The translations under genes and the position numbers were made by a program. From JAATGA01 sp047605605 (GTDB taxonomy: Bacteria; Pseudomonadota; Alphaproteobacteria; Rhodobacterales; Rhodobacteraceae), in assembly GCA_047605605.1 (NCBI GenBank), contig JASGFG010000087.1, positions 1 to 14,850 on the forward strand: a DNA stretch of 14,850 bases, written 5' to 3'. Below, in pieces: positions 6,544-13,564 of the stretch. The first letter of the stretch is position 1; each line of letters opens with the position of its first letter. The notes under the pieces are model-generated. The model ran no database searches. It was not told the origin of the DNA and worked only from the letters and a program-made list of their open reading frames with translations.

Positions 6544-7601
6544 ACCTGATCGAAAGCGCGGGCCTTGCCGCCCTGCACCGGCTGGACCCCGAGCGGGCGC
6601 ATGGCCTTTCCCTTGCCGCGCTGCGCTGCGGGCTGGTGCCGCTGCCGGGCCGTGTCACCTCGCCGCGGCTGGCGACCACGCTGGCCGGGATGATGCTGCC
6701 GAATCCGGTCGGGCTGGCGGCCGGTTACGACAAGAACGCGGTGGCGCTGGCCGCGCTGAGCCGCGCGGGATTCGGCTTTGTCGAGGTGGGGGCCGCCACC
6801 CCGCGCCCGCAGCCCGGCAACCCGAAACCGCGGCTGTTCCGCCTGACCGGGGATCGGGCCGCGATCAACCGCTTCGGTTTCAACAACGAAGGCGCCGGGG
6901 CCATCGCCGCCCGCCTGGCCGCGCGCAAGCCCGGCCCTGTGCCGGTGGGACTGAACCTTGGCGCCAACAAGGACAGCACCGACCGCGCCGCCGATTTCGC
7001 CCGTGTGCTGGCCACCTGCGGCCCGCATGTGGATTTCGCCACGGTCAACGTCTCCTCCCCCAATACCGAGCGGTTGCGCGACCTTCAGGGCGCAGCCGCG
7101 CTTTCCGCCCTGCTGGCGGGGGTGATGGAGGTGCGGGCCACCCTGCCCCGTCCGATCCCGGTCTTTCTGAAGATCGCGCCCGATCTGACCGACGACGATC
7201 TGGCGCAGATTGCCGGTGTGGCGCTGGCCTCGGGCCTGTCGGGCCTCATCGCCACCAACACCACCCTGTCGCGCGACGGCCTGAAAAGCCCCGACCGCGA
7301 CCAGACGGGCGGCCTGTCCGGCGCCCCGCTGTTTGAACGGTCCACCCGCGTTCTGGCGCGGCTGTCGGAACTGACCGGCGGGCGGCTGCCGCTGATCGGC
7401 GTCGGCGGCATCGCCACGCCCGAACAGGCCTATGCCAAGATCCGGGCAGGCGCCTCGGCGGTGCAGGTCTATACGGCCATGGTCTATGAGGGCCTGTCGC
7501 TGATCCCGCGCATCGCGCGCGGTCTCGACACGCTGCTTGCCCGCGACGGCTTTGCCAATGTGGCGCAGGCCGTCGGAACGGCGCGCGGCGACTGGCTCTG
7601 A
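6540..7601 (+). CDS. pyrD: dihydroorotate dehydrogenase (quinone), class 2
   Basis: A 353-residue class 2 enzyme that oxidises dihydroorotate to orotate in de novo UMP synthesis and passes electrons to quinone at the inner membrane. The N-terminal helical extension (about 1-40) that forms the membrane/quinone entrance marks class 2. FMN and substrate motifs are GLAAGYDKNA (58-67), INRFGFNNEG (109-118), NVSSPNT (170-176) with catalytic Ser173, LKIAPDL (210-216), NTT (240-242) and GVGGI (287-291). The start is GTG at 6540, overlapping the DUF952 stop as GTGA. GTG at 6537 is an equally readable alternative one codon earlier. GGAAGG at 6528-6533 serves as the ribosome binding site. The protein is complete with no odd residues. 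Confidence 0.96.
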   Translation: MNLIESAGLAALHRLDPERAHGLSLAALRCGLVPLPGRVTSPRLATTLAGMMLPNPVGLAAGYDKNAVALAALSRAGFGFVEVGAATPRPQPGNPKPRLFRLTGDRAAINRFGFNNEGAGAIAARLAARKPGPVPVGLNLGANKDSTDRAADFARVLATCGPHVDFATVNVSSPNTERLRDLQGAAALSALLAGVMEVRATLPRPIPVFLKIAPDLTDDDLAQIAGVALASGLSGLIATNTTLSRDGLKSPDRDQTGGLSGAPLFERSTRVLARLSELTGGRLPLIGVGGIATPEQAYAKIRAGASAVQVYTAMVYEGLSLIPRIARGLDTLLARDGFANVAQAVGTARGDWL

Positions 7602-7608
7602 CCCCGCC

Positions 7609-7645
7609 TGCCGGCTTTCCCTTTTGGAAATACTCTCGGGGGAGG
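7609..7645 (-). repeat. dispersed 3'-end element, copy 2
   Basis: Read on the minus strand: a C-run, GAGAGTATTTCC, then AAAAGGGAAAG and CCGG. It is the counterpart of the element at 3891-3926 in inverse orientation. It lies 3' of the leftward EamA gene and follows three G/C hairpins in that direction. Confidence 0.5.
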
Positions 7646-7722
7646 CGTGGAGGGGGTTCGAGGGCCCCCTCCACCGGGTGGGGGAGGCATGGAGGGGGTC
7701 CGAAGACCCCCTCCGCCGGGAT
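7639..7722. repeat. two tandem imperfect 42-bp repeats, each with a hairpin
   Basis: Units 7639-7680 and 7681-7722 match at 35 of 42 positions. Each contains GGAGGGGG and CCCCCTCC arms. In unit 2 the stem (7691-7714) is 10 bp, GGAGGGGGTC with GACCCCCTCC around CGAA; on the minus strand this is a C(UUCG)G tetraloop. In unit 1 (7649-7672) the two inner pairs become U-G on the plus strand, so that stem is kept there. Confidence 0.75.
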
Positions 7723-7731
7723 GGGGGCGCT

Positions 7732-7753
7732 GGGGAAGGGCCGGCCCTTCCCC
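7732..7753. terminator. 22-bp perfect palindrome between convergent pyrD and EamA genes
   Basis: The arms GGGGAAGGGCC and GGCCCTTCCCC are immediately adjacent, giving perfect two-fold symmetry. This is the first structure met after the EamA stop (11 bases away on the minus strand) and the last one after pyrD. It is likely a shared transcription end site together with the two hairpins beside it; no T-run is present. Confidence 0.5.
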
Positions 7754-7764
7754 CGCCTTCGCCG

Positions 7765-8601
7765 TCAGATCCGCGTCAGGATCACGCCCGCCACGATGAC
7801 CAGCGCCGCCAGCGCCTTCTCGCCGGTCATCCTCTCGCCAAAGACCAGCCAGCCGATCAGCACCGCGAACAGGATCGAGGTCTCGCGCAGCGCCGCGACC
7901 ACCGCGATCGGCGCGATGGTCATCGCCCAGATTGACACCGCATAGGCGCCATAGCTGGCCGCCGATGCAAAGGTGCCGACCGCCCAGGCCCTGCCCCACG
8001 GCGGCAGCACCGACCGCCCGCGCAAGGCCAGCATCCCCAGCGTAAAGATCAGCCCGTCGGCCACGAACACCCAGGCCACATACCCCACCGCATCGCCCGA
8101 GGCGCGCGCGCCGATCCCGTCGAACATCGTATAGGTCGCCGTCGCGCAGGCGGAACCGAGCGCATAGGGGATCAGCTTGCGGTTCTCGTTGCCCATGAAC
8201 ACGCCCCGCGCCATCAGCGCGATCCCCGCGCCCAGCAGGGCGATGGCGCCATATTGCCGCCCGCTTATCGCATCGTTCAGAACGAAGGCCCCGACCAGCG
8301 CCACGATCATCGGCGCCGCCCCCCGCGCCAGCGGATAGACCCGGCTCAGGTCGCCCCGGTCATAGGCATAGGTCAGAAAGAACTTGTAGGCGAAATGGGT
8401 GCAGCCCGCGGCGATCACCCATTTCCACGCCTCGGGGTTCGGCCAGGGGCGGACCATGGCGATGGCAAGGCCGATCGGCACCTCGGCCATCGACAGGATC
8501 ACCATGCCGCCGACACGGCTTTCCCCGACCTTGATCAGGGCGTTCCACAGCGCGTGCAGGAACGCCGCGCCCAGAACCGCCAGAAGCACGCCAAGGCTCA
8601 T
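7765..8601 (-). CDS. DMT superfamily (EamA) transporter
   Basis: A 278-residue polytopic inner-membrane protein with about ten hydrophobic segments arranged as two EamA repeats. Repeat signatures are RGDLSRVYPLARGAAPMIVALVG (described by span 82-104) and APIAVVAALRETSILFAVLIG (span 230-250), each followed by a short acidic loop (FVLND and FGERMT) typical of the fourth helix end. Members export or exchange small metabolites such as amino acids; the substrate is not deducible. The ATG at 8601 opens directly on the first membrane helix, with a modest GGATGACGGG upstream. The gene follows the alkyltransferase gene in the same direction with a 90-bp gap, so it may be co-transcribed or have its own promoter. 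Confidence 0.88.
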   Translation of the reverse strand: MSLGVLLAVLGAAFLHALWNALIKVGESRVGGMVILSMAEVPIGLAIAMVRPWPNPEAWKWVIAAGCTHFAYKFFLTYAYDRGDLSRVYPLARGAAPMIVALVGAFVLNDAISGRQYGAIALLGAGIALMARGVFMGNENRKLIPYALGSACATATYTMFDGIGARASGDAVGYVAWVFVADGLIFTLGMLALRGRSVLPPWGRAWAVGTFASAASYGAYAVSIWAMTIAPIAVVAALRETSILFAVLIGWLVFGERMTGEKALAALVIVAGVILTRI

Positions 8602-8691
8602 CCCGTCATCCGCCTGTCATGAAACCGTCACATGGCTATCCGGGCGCCGCGACGGGCGCAAGGGATGGGCCGCCGTCGACAAGGGCGCGCC

Positions 8692-9144
8692 TCAGATCAG
8701 CAGACCCGCCGCCCCCTCCAGCCGCAGCAGCGCGACCTTGGTTTCCACGCCCCCCGCGCCTGAGTATCCGCCCAGCCCCGACGCCCCAAGCACCCGATGA
8801 CAGGGCACCAGAACCGGCAGCGGATTGGCCCCGCAGGCCTGCCCCGCCGCCTGCGCGCCCATCCCCATATCCCGCGCCAGATCGCCATAGGTGCGGGTAT
8901 GGCCATAGGGAATGGCCAGCAGCGCCGCCAGGAACCGCGCCTGCGCCGGCGGCCCAAGGTCCAGCGGCAGGTCGAACGCCTGCCTTTGCCCGGCGAAATA
9001 TTCCTCCAGTTCCGCCGCCGCCCGGTCCAGCAGGGGCGAGCCGTCGCCCTCGATCACGCCGCCCCATTCGACCGCCACGATCCGCCCGTCCCGCTCGGTC
9101 AGCACAAGGCGGCCAAGCGGCGTGTCGACAGCCGCGCGGCTCAT
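8692..9144 (-). CDS. ogt: methylated-DNA--[protein]-cysteine S-methyltransferase, with altered arginine finger
   Basis: A 150-residue O6-alkylguanine-DNA alkyltransferase that repairs alkylated guanine by irreversible transfer of the alkyl group to its own cysteine. The active-site motif PCHRV is at 114-118 (Cys115). The helix-turn-helix Tyr86 (TYGDLA), the Asn-hinge Asn107 (ANPLP) and GLGGYSGA (123-130) are present. The residue 17 positions before the cysteine is normally the arginine finger of the RAVG motif; here it is Gln98 (codon CAG) in AQAAGQACGANP, and the region before it is two residues shorter than usual. The start is ATG at 9144, which lacks its own strong ribosome binding site but overlaps the stop of a 12-codon leader ORF as ATGA. 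The gene lies between lysR and the EamA gene in one direction. Confidence 0.88.
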   Translation of the reverse strand: MSRAAVDTPLGRLVLTERDGRIVAVEWGGVIEGDGSPLLDRAAAELEEYFAGQRQAFDLPLDLGPPAQARFLAALLAIPYGHTRTYGDLARDMGMGAQAAGQACGANPLPVLVPCHRVLGASGLGGYSGAGGVETKVALLRLEGAAGLLI

Positions 9145-9179
9145 GAACGCGCCGTCGGGGTCGGGGCGGAACAGGTCAT
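9141..9179 (-). CDS. possible 12-codon leader ORF before the alkyltransferase
   Basis: ATG at 9179 opens a short frame encoding MTCSAPTPTARS. It has a much better ribosome binding site (GAGGAGAG at 9193-9186, six-base gap) than the downstream gene has. Its TGA overlaps the alkyltransferase ATG as ATGA, the layout of a translationally coupled leader. It could instead mark an ancestral start separated by a frameshift. No homologue is recognised. Confidence 0.35.
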   Translation of the reverse strand: MTCSAPTPTARS

Positions 9180-9205
9180 CCGATACTCTCCTCGTCCGGG
9201 TTTCG

Positions 9206-10081
9206 TCACAGCGCCGTCGCCTCTGCCAACGGCCGGAACGCCTCGCGCAGCATCTGCGCCATGCTTTCGATCGCATCCGAAGTGCCGCGCGGATTCCGGC
9301 GCAACACGACGCGGGCGGAATCGACGATCGGATAGCCATCCGCCGTCGTCAGCTCGCGGCATCCCGGCGGGATCGTGCTGCGCGATAGCGGCGCTATGGC
9401 GATCCCGCTGATCACCGCCGACCGCAGGCCCCCGGCCATGTCGCAGCTCCACGCCGCACGCCAGTGAATGCCCTGCCGGTTCAGCGATTGCTCGGCGAAA
9501 TCCTTGCACCAGTCGGACCGGAAATAGACCCCGACGGGAACCGGATCGCGCATGTGCTGGCCATGGGCGATGGATGTCACCCAGACTGTGGGATCGACGC
9601 ACAGGATCTCGCCCTCCTCGACATAGGACCAGTCATAGATCACCGCCAGATCCAGCTCGTCCTCGGCCAGGGCCTGCATCTGTCCCGACGAATGGTCGCA
9701 GCGCACGCTGACCTGCACGCCCTCGTGCCGCTCGTCAAAGGCGGCCAGCGCGCGCGGCAGGACGGTCGCGGAATATTCGTCGGGAATGCCCACCCGCACC
9801 GGACCGACCAGCGGCTTTTCCCGCACCGCCAGCGCCGCCTCCTCCAGCAGGGCGACGACGCGGCGAGCATAGGGCATCAGTTGCTGGCCCCGTGCCGTCA
9901 GTTCCACCCCCCGCGGCAGCCGCAGGAACAGCGGCTGGCCCAGACTGTCCTCCAGCCGCTTGACCTGAAGGCTGACGGCCGATTGCGTGCGCCCCAGCCG
10001 CGCGGCGGCCGAGGTGACCGAGCCGGTGTCCGCCACCGCCAGAAAGCTGCGCATCAGGTCGGAATCGAGCGGGGGCTGCAT
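9206..10081 (-). CDS. LysR family transcriptional regulator
   Basis: A 291-residue LysR-type regulator. The winged helix-turn-helix spans about residues 6-65, with the recognition region SVTSAAARLGRTQSAVSLQV (21-40) and KRLEDSLGQPLFLR, followed by the linker helix (to about 90). The effector-binding domain starts at GPVRVGIPDEYSA and contains family landmarks such as ELDLAVIYD and SGIAIAPLSRS. The effector is unknown. The ATG at 10081 matches the family N-terminus. The gene is divergent from the DUF1127 gene with a 26-bp dyad between them, the usual arrangement for autoregulation plus control of the divergent gene. The alkyltransferase gene follows 61 bp downstream in the same direction. Confidence 0.92.
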   Translation of the reverse strand: MQPPLDSDLMRSFLAVADTGSVTSAAARLGRTQSAVSLQVKRLEDSLGQPLFLRLPRGVELTARGQQLMPYARRVVALLEEAALAVREKPLVGPVRVGIPDEYSATVLPRALAAFDERHEGVQVSVRCDHSSGQMQALAEDELDLAVIYDWSYVEEGEILCVDPTVWVTSIAHGQHMRDPVPVGVYFRSDWCKDFAEQSLNRQGIHWRAAWSCDMAGGLRSAVISGIAIAPLSRSTIPPGCRELTTADGYPIVDSARVVLRRNPRGTSDAIESMAQMLREAFRPLAEATAL

Positions 10082-10102
10082 CGCAAAGATCCATGAGATT
10101 TC

Positions 10103-10128
10103 CGAATGTCTCTCATGAGTGCTATTCG
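10103..10128. promoter_or_regulatory. 26-bp dyad, candidate LysR operator between lysR and DUF1127
   Basis: Symmetry is centred between 10115 and 10116, and 10 of 13 base pairs match: outer arms CGAAT (10103-10107) and ATTCG (10124-10128), inner palindrome CTCATGAG (10112-10119), plus a C/G pair at 10110/10121. A further inverted repeat, CATGAGA (10092-10098) and TCTCATG (10111-10117), extends toward lysR. The position in the divergent gap fits a LysR site. Confidence 0.5.
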
Positions 10129-10129
10129 T

Positions 10130-10158
10130 TTGTCAAATGCTGCATACGGGCGCATACC
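10130..10158 (+). promoter_or_regulatory. candidate promoter of the DUF1127 gene
   Basis: TTGTCA (10130-10135), 17 bases, then CATACC (10153-10158) ends 26 bases before the start codon. The same stretch gives a perfect TTGACA on the minus strand (10136-10131), which could be the -35 of lysR with the dyad lying just downstream of it. The -10 hexamers are weak in both directions. Confidence 0.35.
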
Positions 10159-10184
10159 ACCTGCAAGTGCCAAGGAGGTGTCCC

Positions 10185-10379
10185 ATGTTCGACCGCATCA
10201 TCGCCCGTATCGAGGCCCGCCGCAGCCTGCGGTTCCTGCTGTCGCGCGCCGATGAACATCTGTTGCGGGACATCGGGCTGTCGCGGGCCGAGGCCATGGC
10301 CATGCTGGACGCGGCCGATCCGCTGGCCGCGATCCTGCCCGCGCGCGATCCGCGGGGCGGGGCCTGCGAAACCTGCTGA
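10185..10379 (+). CDS. DUF1127 domain-containing small protein
   Basis: A 64-residue protein carrying the DUF1127 signature: an Arg-containing helix followed by ADEHLLRDIGLSRAEAMAML at 22-41, in which LLRDIGLSR is the most conserved part. Family members are small cytosolic proteins; some bind RNA or affect phosphate and carbon metabolism in alphaproteobacteria, but the role here is unknown. The C-terminus ends in GGACETC with two cysteines. The ribosome binding site AAGGAGGTG (10172-10180) is a nine-base perfect complement to the usual 16S 3' end, four bases from the ATG, so high expression is expected. Control by the divergent LysR protein is inferred from layout. A strong intrinsic terminator follows 38 bases after the stop. 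Confidence 0.85.
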   Translation: MFDRIIARIEARRSLRFLLSRADEHLLRDIGLSRAEAMAMLDAADPLAAILPARDPRGGACETC

Positions 10380-10416
10380 AGATCCCTGCGAAATCCGGTG
10401 GATTTTGCTAAACTGA

Positions 10417-10446
10417 AAGGGCGGGGATTTCCCCGCCCTTCCTTTA
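10417..10446. terminator. bidirectional intrinsic terminator between DUF1127 and ileS
   Basis: AAGGGCGGGG (10417-10426) and CCCCGCCCTT (10431-10440) form a 10-bp stem with loop ATTT. CCTTTAT follows on the plus strand; on the minus strand the stem, starting four bases past the ileS stop, is followed by TCAGTTT. It can end transcription from both convergent genes. Confidence 0.8.
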
Positions 10447-13371
10447 TCCCAGAACCGCATCGCAGCGTTCGCAGGTGCCCGCATGTTTGTGCGTGCCCAC
10501 ATCGGGCAGCACCCGCCAGCAGCGGTCGCATTTCTGGCCCGGCGCAGGCTCGAACATCACCGCCACGCCCGGCACATCGGCCAGCGCAAAGGCATCCGAC
10601 GGCGGCAGGTCGGTCGTCACCCGGATGGCCGAGGTGATGCAGAGATCGGCAAAATCCACCGTGTCCAGCAGCGCCTTAGTCGGCGCATCGACATAGACGA
10701 CCGGCGCGGCCTCAAGGCTGGCCCCGATGATCTTGGCCGTGCGCTGCACCTCCAGCGCGCCGGTGACGACGCGGCGGACAGCGCGGATGGTCTGCCACCT
10801 CTCGGCAAGGGCTGCGTCCAGCCAGGCCTCGGGCGTGTCGGGCATGTCTTGCAGGTGGACCGACGACTGCTCGCCCGGAAAGCGCGACAGCCACACGTCT
10901 TCGGCGGTGAAGACCAGGATCGGCGCCAGCCAGGTCACAAGCCGGTGGAACAGATGGTCCAGCACCGTGCGCGCGGCGCGGCGGCGGGGCGACAGCGGGC
11001 CGTCGCAATACAGCGCGTCCTTGCGGATGTCGAAATAGAGCGCCGACAGATCCACCGTGCAGAAGGTGAAGATCTTCTGGAACACCCCCTGGAAGTCATA
11101 GGCCTTGTAACCGCGCCGCACCTCGCCATCCAGTTCGGCGATGCGGTTCAGCACCCATTGTTCCAGCTCGGGCATTTCGGCGGCATCCAGCCGCTCGCCC
11201 TCGTCCCAGCCGCTCAGCGCGCCCAGAAGGAAGCGCAGCGTGTTGCGCAGCCGCCGATAGCTGTCGGCGGTGCCCTTCAGGATCTCTTTCCCCAGCCGCT
11301 GGTCCAGAGTGTAGTCGGTCTGCGCCACCCACAGCCGCAGGATGTCGGCGCCGTATTCCTCGATCACCTTCTGCGGGACGACCACGTTGCCCAGCGACTT
11401 GGACATCTTCATGCCCTTTTCGTCCAGGGTGAAGCCGTGGGTCACGACACCCCGATAGGGCGCGCGGCCCTTGGTGCCGCAGGCTTGCAGCAGGCTGGAA
11501 TGGAACCAGCCCCGATGCTGGTCGGTGCCCTCCATATAGACATCGGCGATGCCGTCGGGCGTGCCATCGGCCCGGTCGCGCAAGACAAAGGCGTGGGTCG
11601 ACCCGGAATCGAACCACACGTCCAGCACGTCGAACACCTGATCATAGGCATCGGCGTCGTGAAGGCCCGCGAGCATCTTTTCCTTGAAGCCTTGGGTATA
11701 CCAGATATCCGCGCCTTCGGCCTCGAACGCGGCCTTGATGCGGGCGTTGACCTGCGGGTCGCGCAGCAGAAAGCCGTCCTCGGTCGGCCGCGCGCCGCGC
11801 TTGACGAAACAGGTCAGCGGCACGCCCCAAGCGCGTTGCCGCGACAGAACCCAGTCGGGGCGGGTTTCCATCATCGAATGCAGGCGGTTCCGGCCGGAGA
11901 CCGGCGTGAACTCCACCAGCCGCTCGATCGAGGCCAGCGCGCGTTTCCTGATCGTGTCGCCGTATTCGCCCATGCCGTCGGCCAGCGTCCGGTCGATGCC
12001 CGCGAACCACTGCGGCGTGTTGCGATAGATGACGGGCGCCTTGGAGCGCCACGAATGCGGGTAGGCGTGCTTGACCTTCCCTTTGGCGAACAACGCCCCG
12101 GCGGCGTGCAGCGCCTTGATATTGCTGACGTTCGCCGGGCCTTCCTTGCCATCGGGCTGGATGATGTGCTGCCCGCCGAACAGCGGCAGATCAGTGCGAT
12201 AGGAACCGTCCGGTTCCACGTTATAGGTCATCGGCAGGCCGTGTTTCAGGCCCAGTTGATAGTCGTCGTCGCCATGACTGGGCGCGGTATGAACGAACCC
12301 GGTGCCCGCATCGTCGGTGACGTGATCGCCGGGCAGCATGGGAACGTCATAGTCCCATTCGCCCTTGCCGCCCTCGATACCGCGATAGGGGTGGGCGAGG
12401 GTCAGCCCGGCCAATTCTGCGGCCGAGACATCGCGCAGTCGCCGGACCATCGTGTCGTCAAGCTTTGCGGCGGCAAAGACCTGCCCGGCAAGGCTGTCGG
12501 CCACAGCATAGCGCGCGCCGATCACCGCATTTGACTCCTGCGGGCGTCCGATGACCTCGTAAAGCCCATAGGCGATAGCTGGGCTATAGGCGACGGCGCG
12601 GTTTTGCGGGATAGTCCAGGGCGTAGTGGTCCAGATGAGGACCCGGATGCCTAGTAGCGCCGGATCGACAGATGAGGCCACCGCCTTGAACGGCACCCAG
12701 ATCGTATGGCTGGTGTGGTCGTGATATTCCACCTCGGCCTCGGCCAGCGCGGTTTTCTCGACCGGCGACCACATCACGGGCTTGGACCCCTGATACAAAG
12801 TCCCGTTCATCAGGAACTTCATAAATTCATCCGCGATCACAGCTTCGGCGTGGAAGTCCATGGTCAGATAGGGATTTCCCCAATTCCCCGTCACGCCAAG
12901 CCGCTTGAACTCCTCACGCTGGACGCCCACCCAATGCTCGGCAAAGCGGCGGCATTCCTGACGGAAGACCACGATGTCCACATCGTCCTTGTCCAGACCC
13001 TTGGCGCGATACTGCTCCTCGATCTTCCATTCGATCGGCAGGCCGTGGCAGTCCCAGCCGGGGACATAGCGCGCCTCGAACCCCATCATCTGATGGCTGC
13101 GCACGATGATGTCCTTGATCGTCTTGTTCAGCGCGTGGCCGATGTGCAGGTTGCCGTTGGCGTAGGGCGGGCCGTCGTGCAGGGTGAACAGCGGCCGCGC
13201 CCCCGCCTTTTCCCGCAGCCGGTCATAGACCCCGATCTTTTCCCAATGCGCCAGCCAGTCGGGTTCGCGCTGCGGCAGGCCCGCGCGCATGGGAAACCCG
13301 GTCTCGGGCAGGAAGACGGTCGAACGATAATCGGGCGTATCGGCGGCAGTTTCGGGCGTATCGGCGCACAT
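10444..13371 (-). CDS. ileS: isoleucine--tRNA ligase
   Basis: A 975-residue class I aminoacyl-tRNA synthetase that charges tRNA(Ile) in the cytosol. The HIGH motif lies in PPYANGNLHIGHALNK (HIGH at 76-79), and KMSKS is at 655-659 within KMSKSLGN. The editing (CP1) domain lies between them, with TTTPWTIPQN recognisable. The C-terminal zinc-binding module has Cys948, Cys951, Cys967 and Cys970 (CDRC and CERC), so this is the zinc-finger form common in proteobacteria rather than a mupirocin-resistant type. The ATG at 13371 has AAGGA nine bases upstream. A TTG six codons earlier is in frame but would place that ribosome binding site inside the gene. It is monocistronic here, with a TATACC -10 candidate at 13430-13425. 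Its length is normal for the family. Confidence 0.97.
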   Translation of the reverse strand: MCADTPETAADTPDYRSTVFLPETGFPMRAGLPQREPDWLAHWEKIGVYDRLREKAGARPLFTLHDGPPYANGNLHIGHALNKTIKDIIVRSHQMMGFEARYVPGWDCHGLPIEWKIEEQYRAKGLDKDDVDIVVFRQECRRFAEHWVGVQREEFKRLGVTGNWGNPYLTMDFHAEAVIADEFMKFLMNGTLYQGSKPVMWSPVEKTALAEAEVEYHDHTSHTIWVPFKAVASSVDPALLGIRVLIWTTTPWTIPQNRAVAYSPAIAYGLYEVIGRPQESNAVIGARYAVADSLAGQVFAAAKLDDTMVRRLRDVSAAELAGLTLAHPYRGIEGGKGEWDYDVPMLPGDHVTDDAGTGFVHTAPSHGDDDYQLGLKHGLPMTYNVEPDGSYRTDLPLFGGQHIIQPDGKEGPANVSNIKALHAAGALFAKGKVKHAYPHSWRSKAPVIYRNTPQWFAGIDRTLADGMGEYGDTIRKRALASIERLVEFTPVSGRNRLHSMMETRPDWVLSRQRAWGVPLTCFVKRGARPTEDGFLLRDPQVNARIKAAFEAEGADIWYTQGFKEKMLAGLHDADAYDQVFDVLDVWFDSGSTHAFVLRDRADGTPDGIADVYMEGTDQHRGWFHSSLLQACGTKGRAPYRGVVTHGFTLDEKGMKMSKSLGNVVVPQKVIEEYGADILRLWVAQTDYTLDQRLGKEILKGTADSYRRLRNTLRFLLGALSGWDEGERLDAAEMPELEQWVLNRIAELDGEVRRGYKAYDFQGVFQKIFTFCTVDLSALYFDIRKDALYCDGPLSPRRRAARTVLDHLFHRLVTWLAPILVFTAEDVWLSRFPGEQSSVHLQDMPDTPEAWLDAALAERWQTIRAVRRVVTGALEVQRTAKIIGASLEAAPVVYVDAPTKALLDTVDFADLCITSAIRVTTDLPPSDAFALADVPGVAVMFEPAPGQKCDRCWRVLPDVGTHKHAGTCERCDAVLG

Positions 13372-13424
13372 CGGATGCGGTCCTTGCAAAGCGGAAATCT
13401 CGGGGCGAAGACGCGCGGCCTTCG

Positions 13425-13430
13425 GGTATA
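13425..13430 (-). promoter_or_regulatory. candidate -10 element of the ileS promoter
   Basis: TATACC on the minus strand, 53 bases before the ileS start. The sequence 17 bases upstream of it shows no convincing -35, so only the -10 is proposed. No T-box or other leader structure was recognised. Confidence 0.25.
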
Positions 13431-13506
13431 GCTCTTCCCCCGGCGGGCTGGAGTTCAGCGCGCCGGGCAGCTAATTCGTGCGATGATCGACAGGCGATAC
13501 GGCATC

Positions 13507-13526
13507 GCGCGCCTTATAGGCCGCGC
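13507..13526. repeat. 20-bp imperfect palindrome upstream of the FAD gene remnant
   Basis: GCGCG and CGCGC outer arms enclose CCTTATAGG; eight of ten base pairs match by Watson-Crick rules, plus one G-T pair. The AT-rich centre (TTATAG) could be a -10 region within an operator, but no good -35 stands at normal spacing. Confidence 0.3.
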
Positions 13527-13564
13527 CCGCCCTGCGGTCCAGAGGTTGAACGGCGAAGAAATCC

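Noticed and set aside
10483..12534. A 683-codon open frame on the plus strand
   Set aside because: It runs antisense to ileS, which has HIGH, KMSKS and zinc motifs; the frame is open only because of the high G+C content and has no recognisable domain or ribosome binding site.
12540..12700. A stretch inside ileS with slightly different codon use and lower G+C
   Set aside because: The protein reads through with normal synthetase motifs (TTTPWTIPQN); no border or insertion is visible, so foreign origin is not supported.
13372..13389. TTG start extending IleS by six residues
   Set aside because: The AAGGA ribosome binding site falls inside that extension, so the ATG at 13371 is preferred.
13372..13482. 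Possible T-box or attenuator leader before ileS
   Set aside because: No T-box sequence, specifier loop or terminator/antiterminator pair found; T-box control of ileS is not expected in this group.
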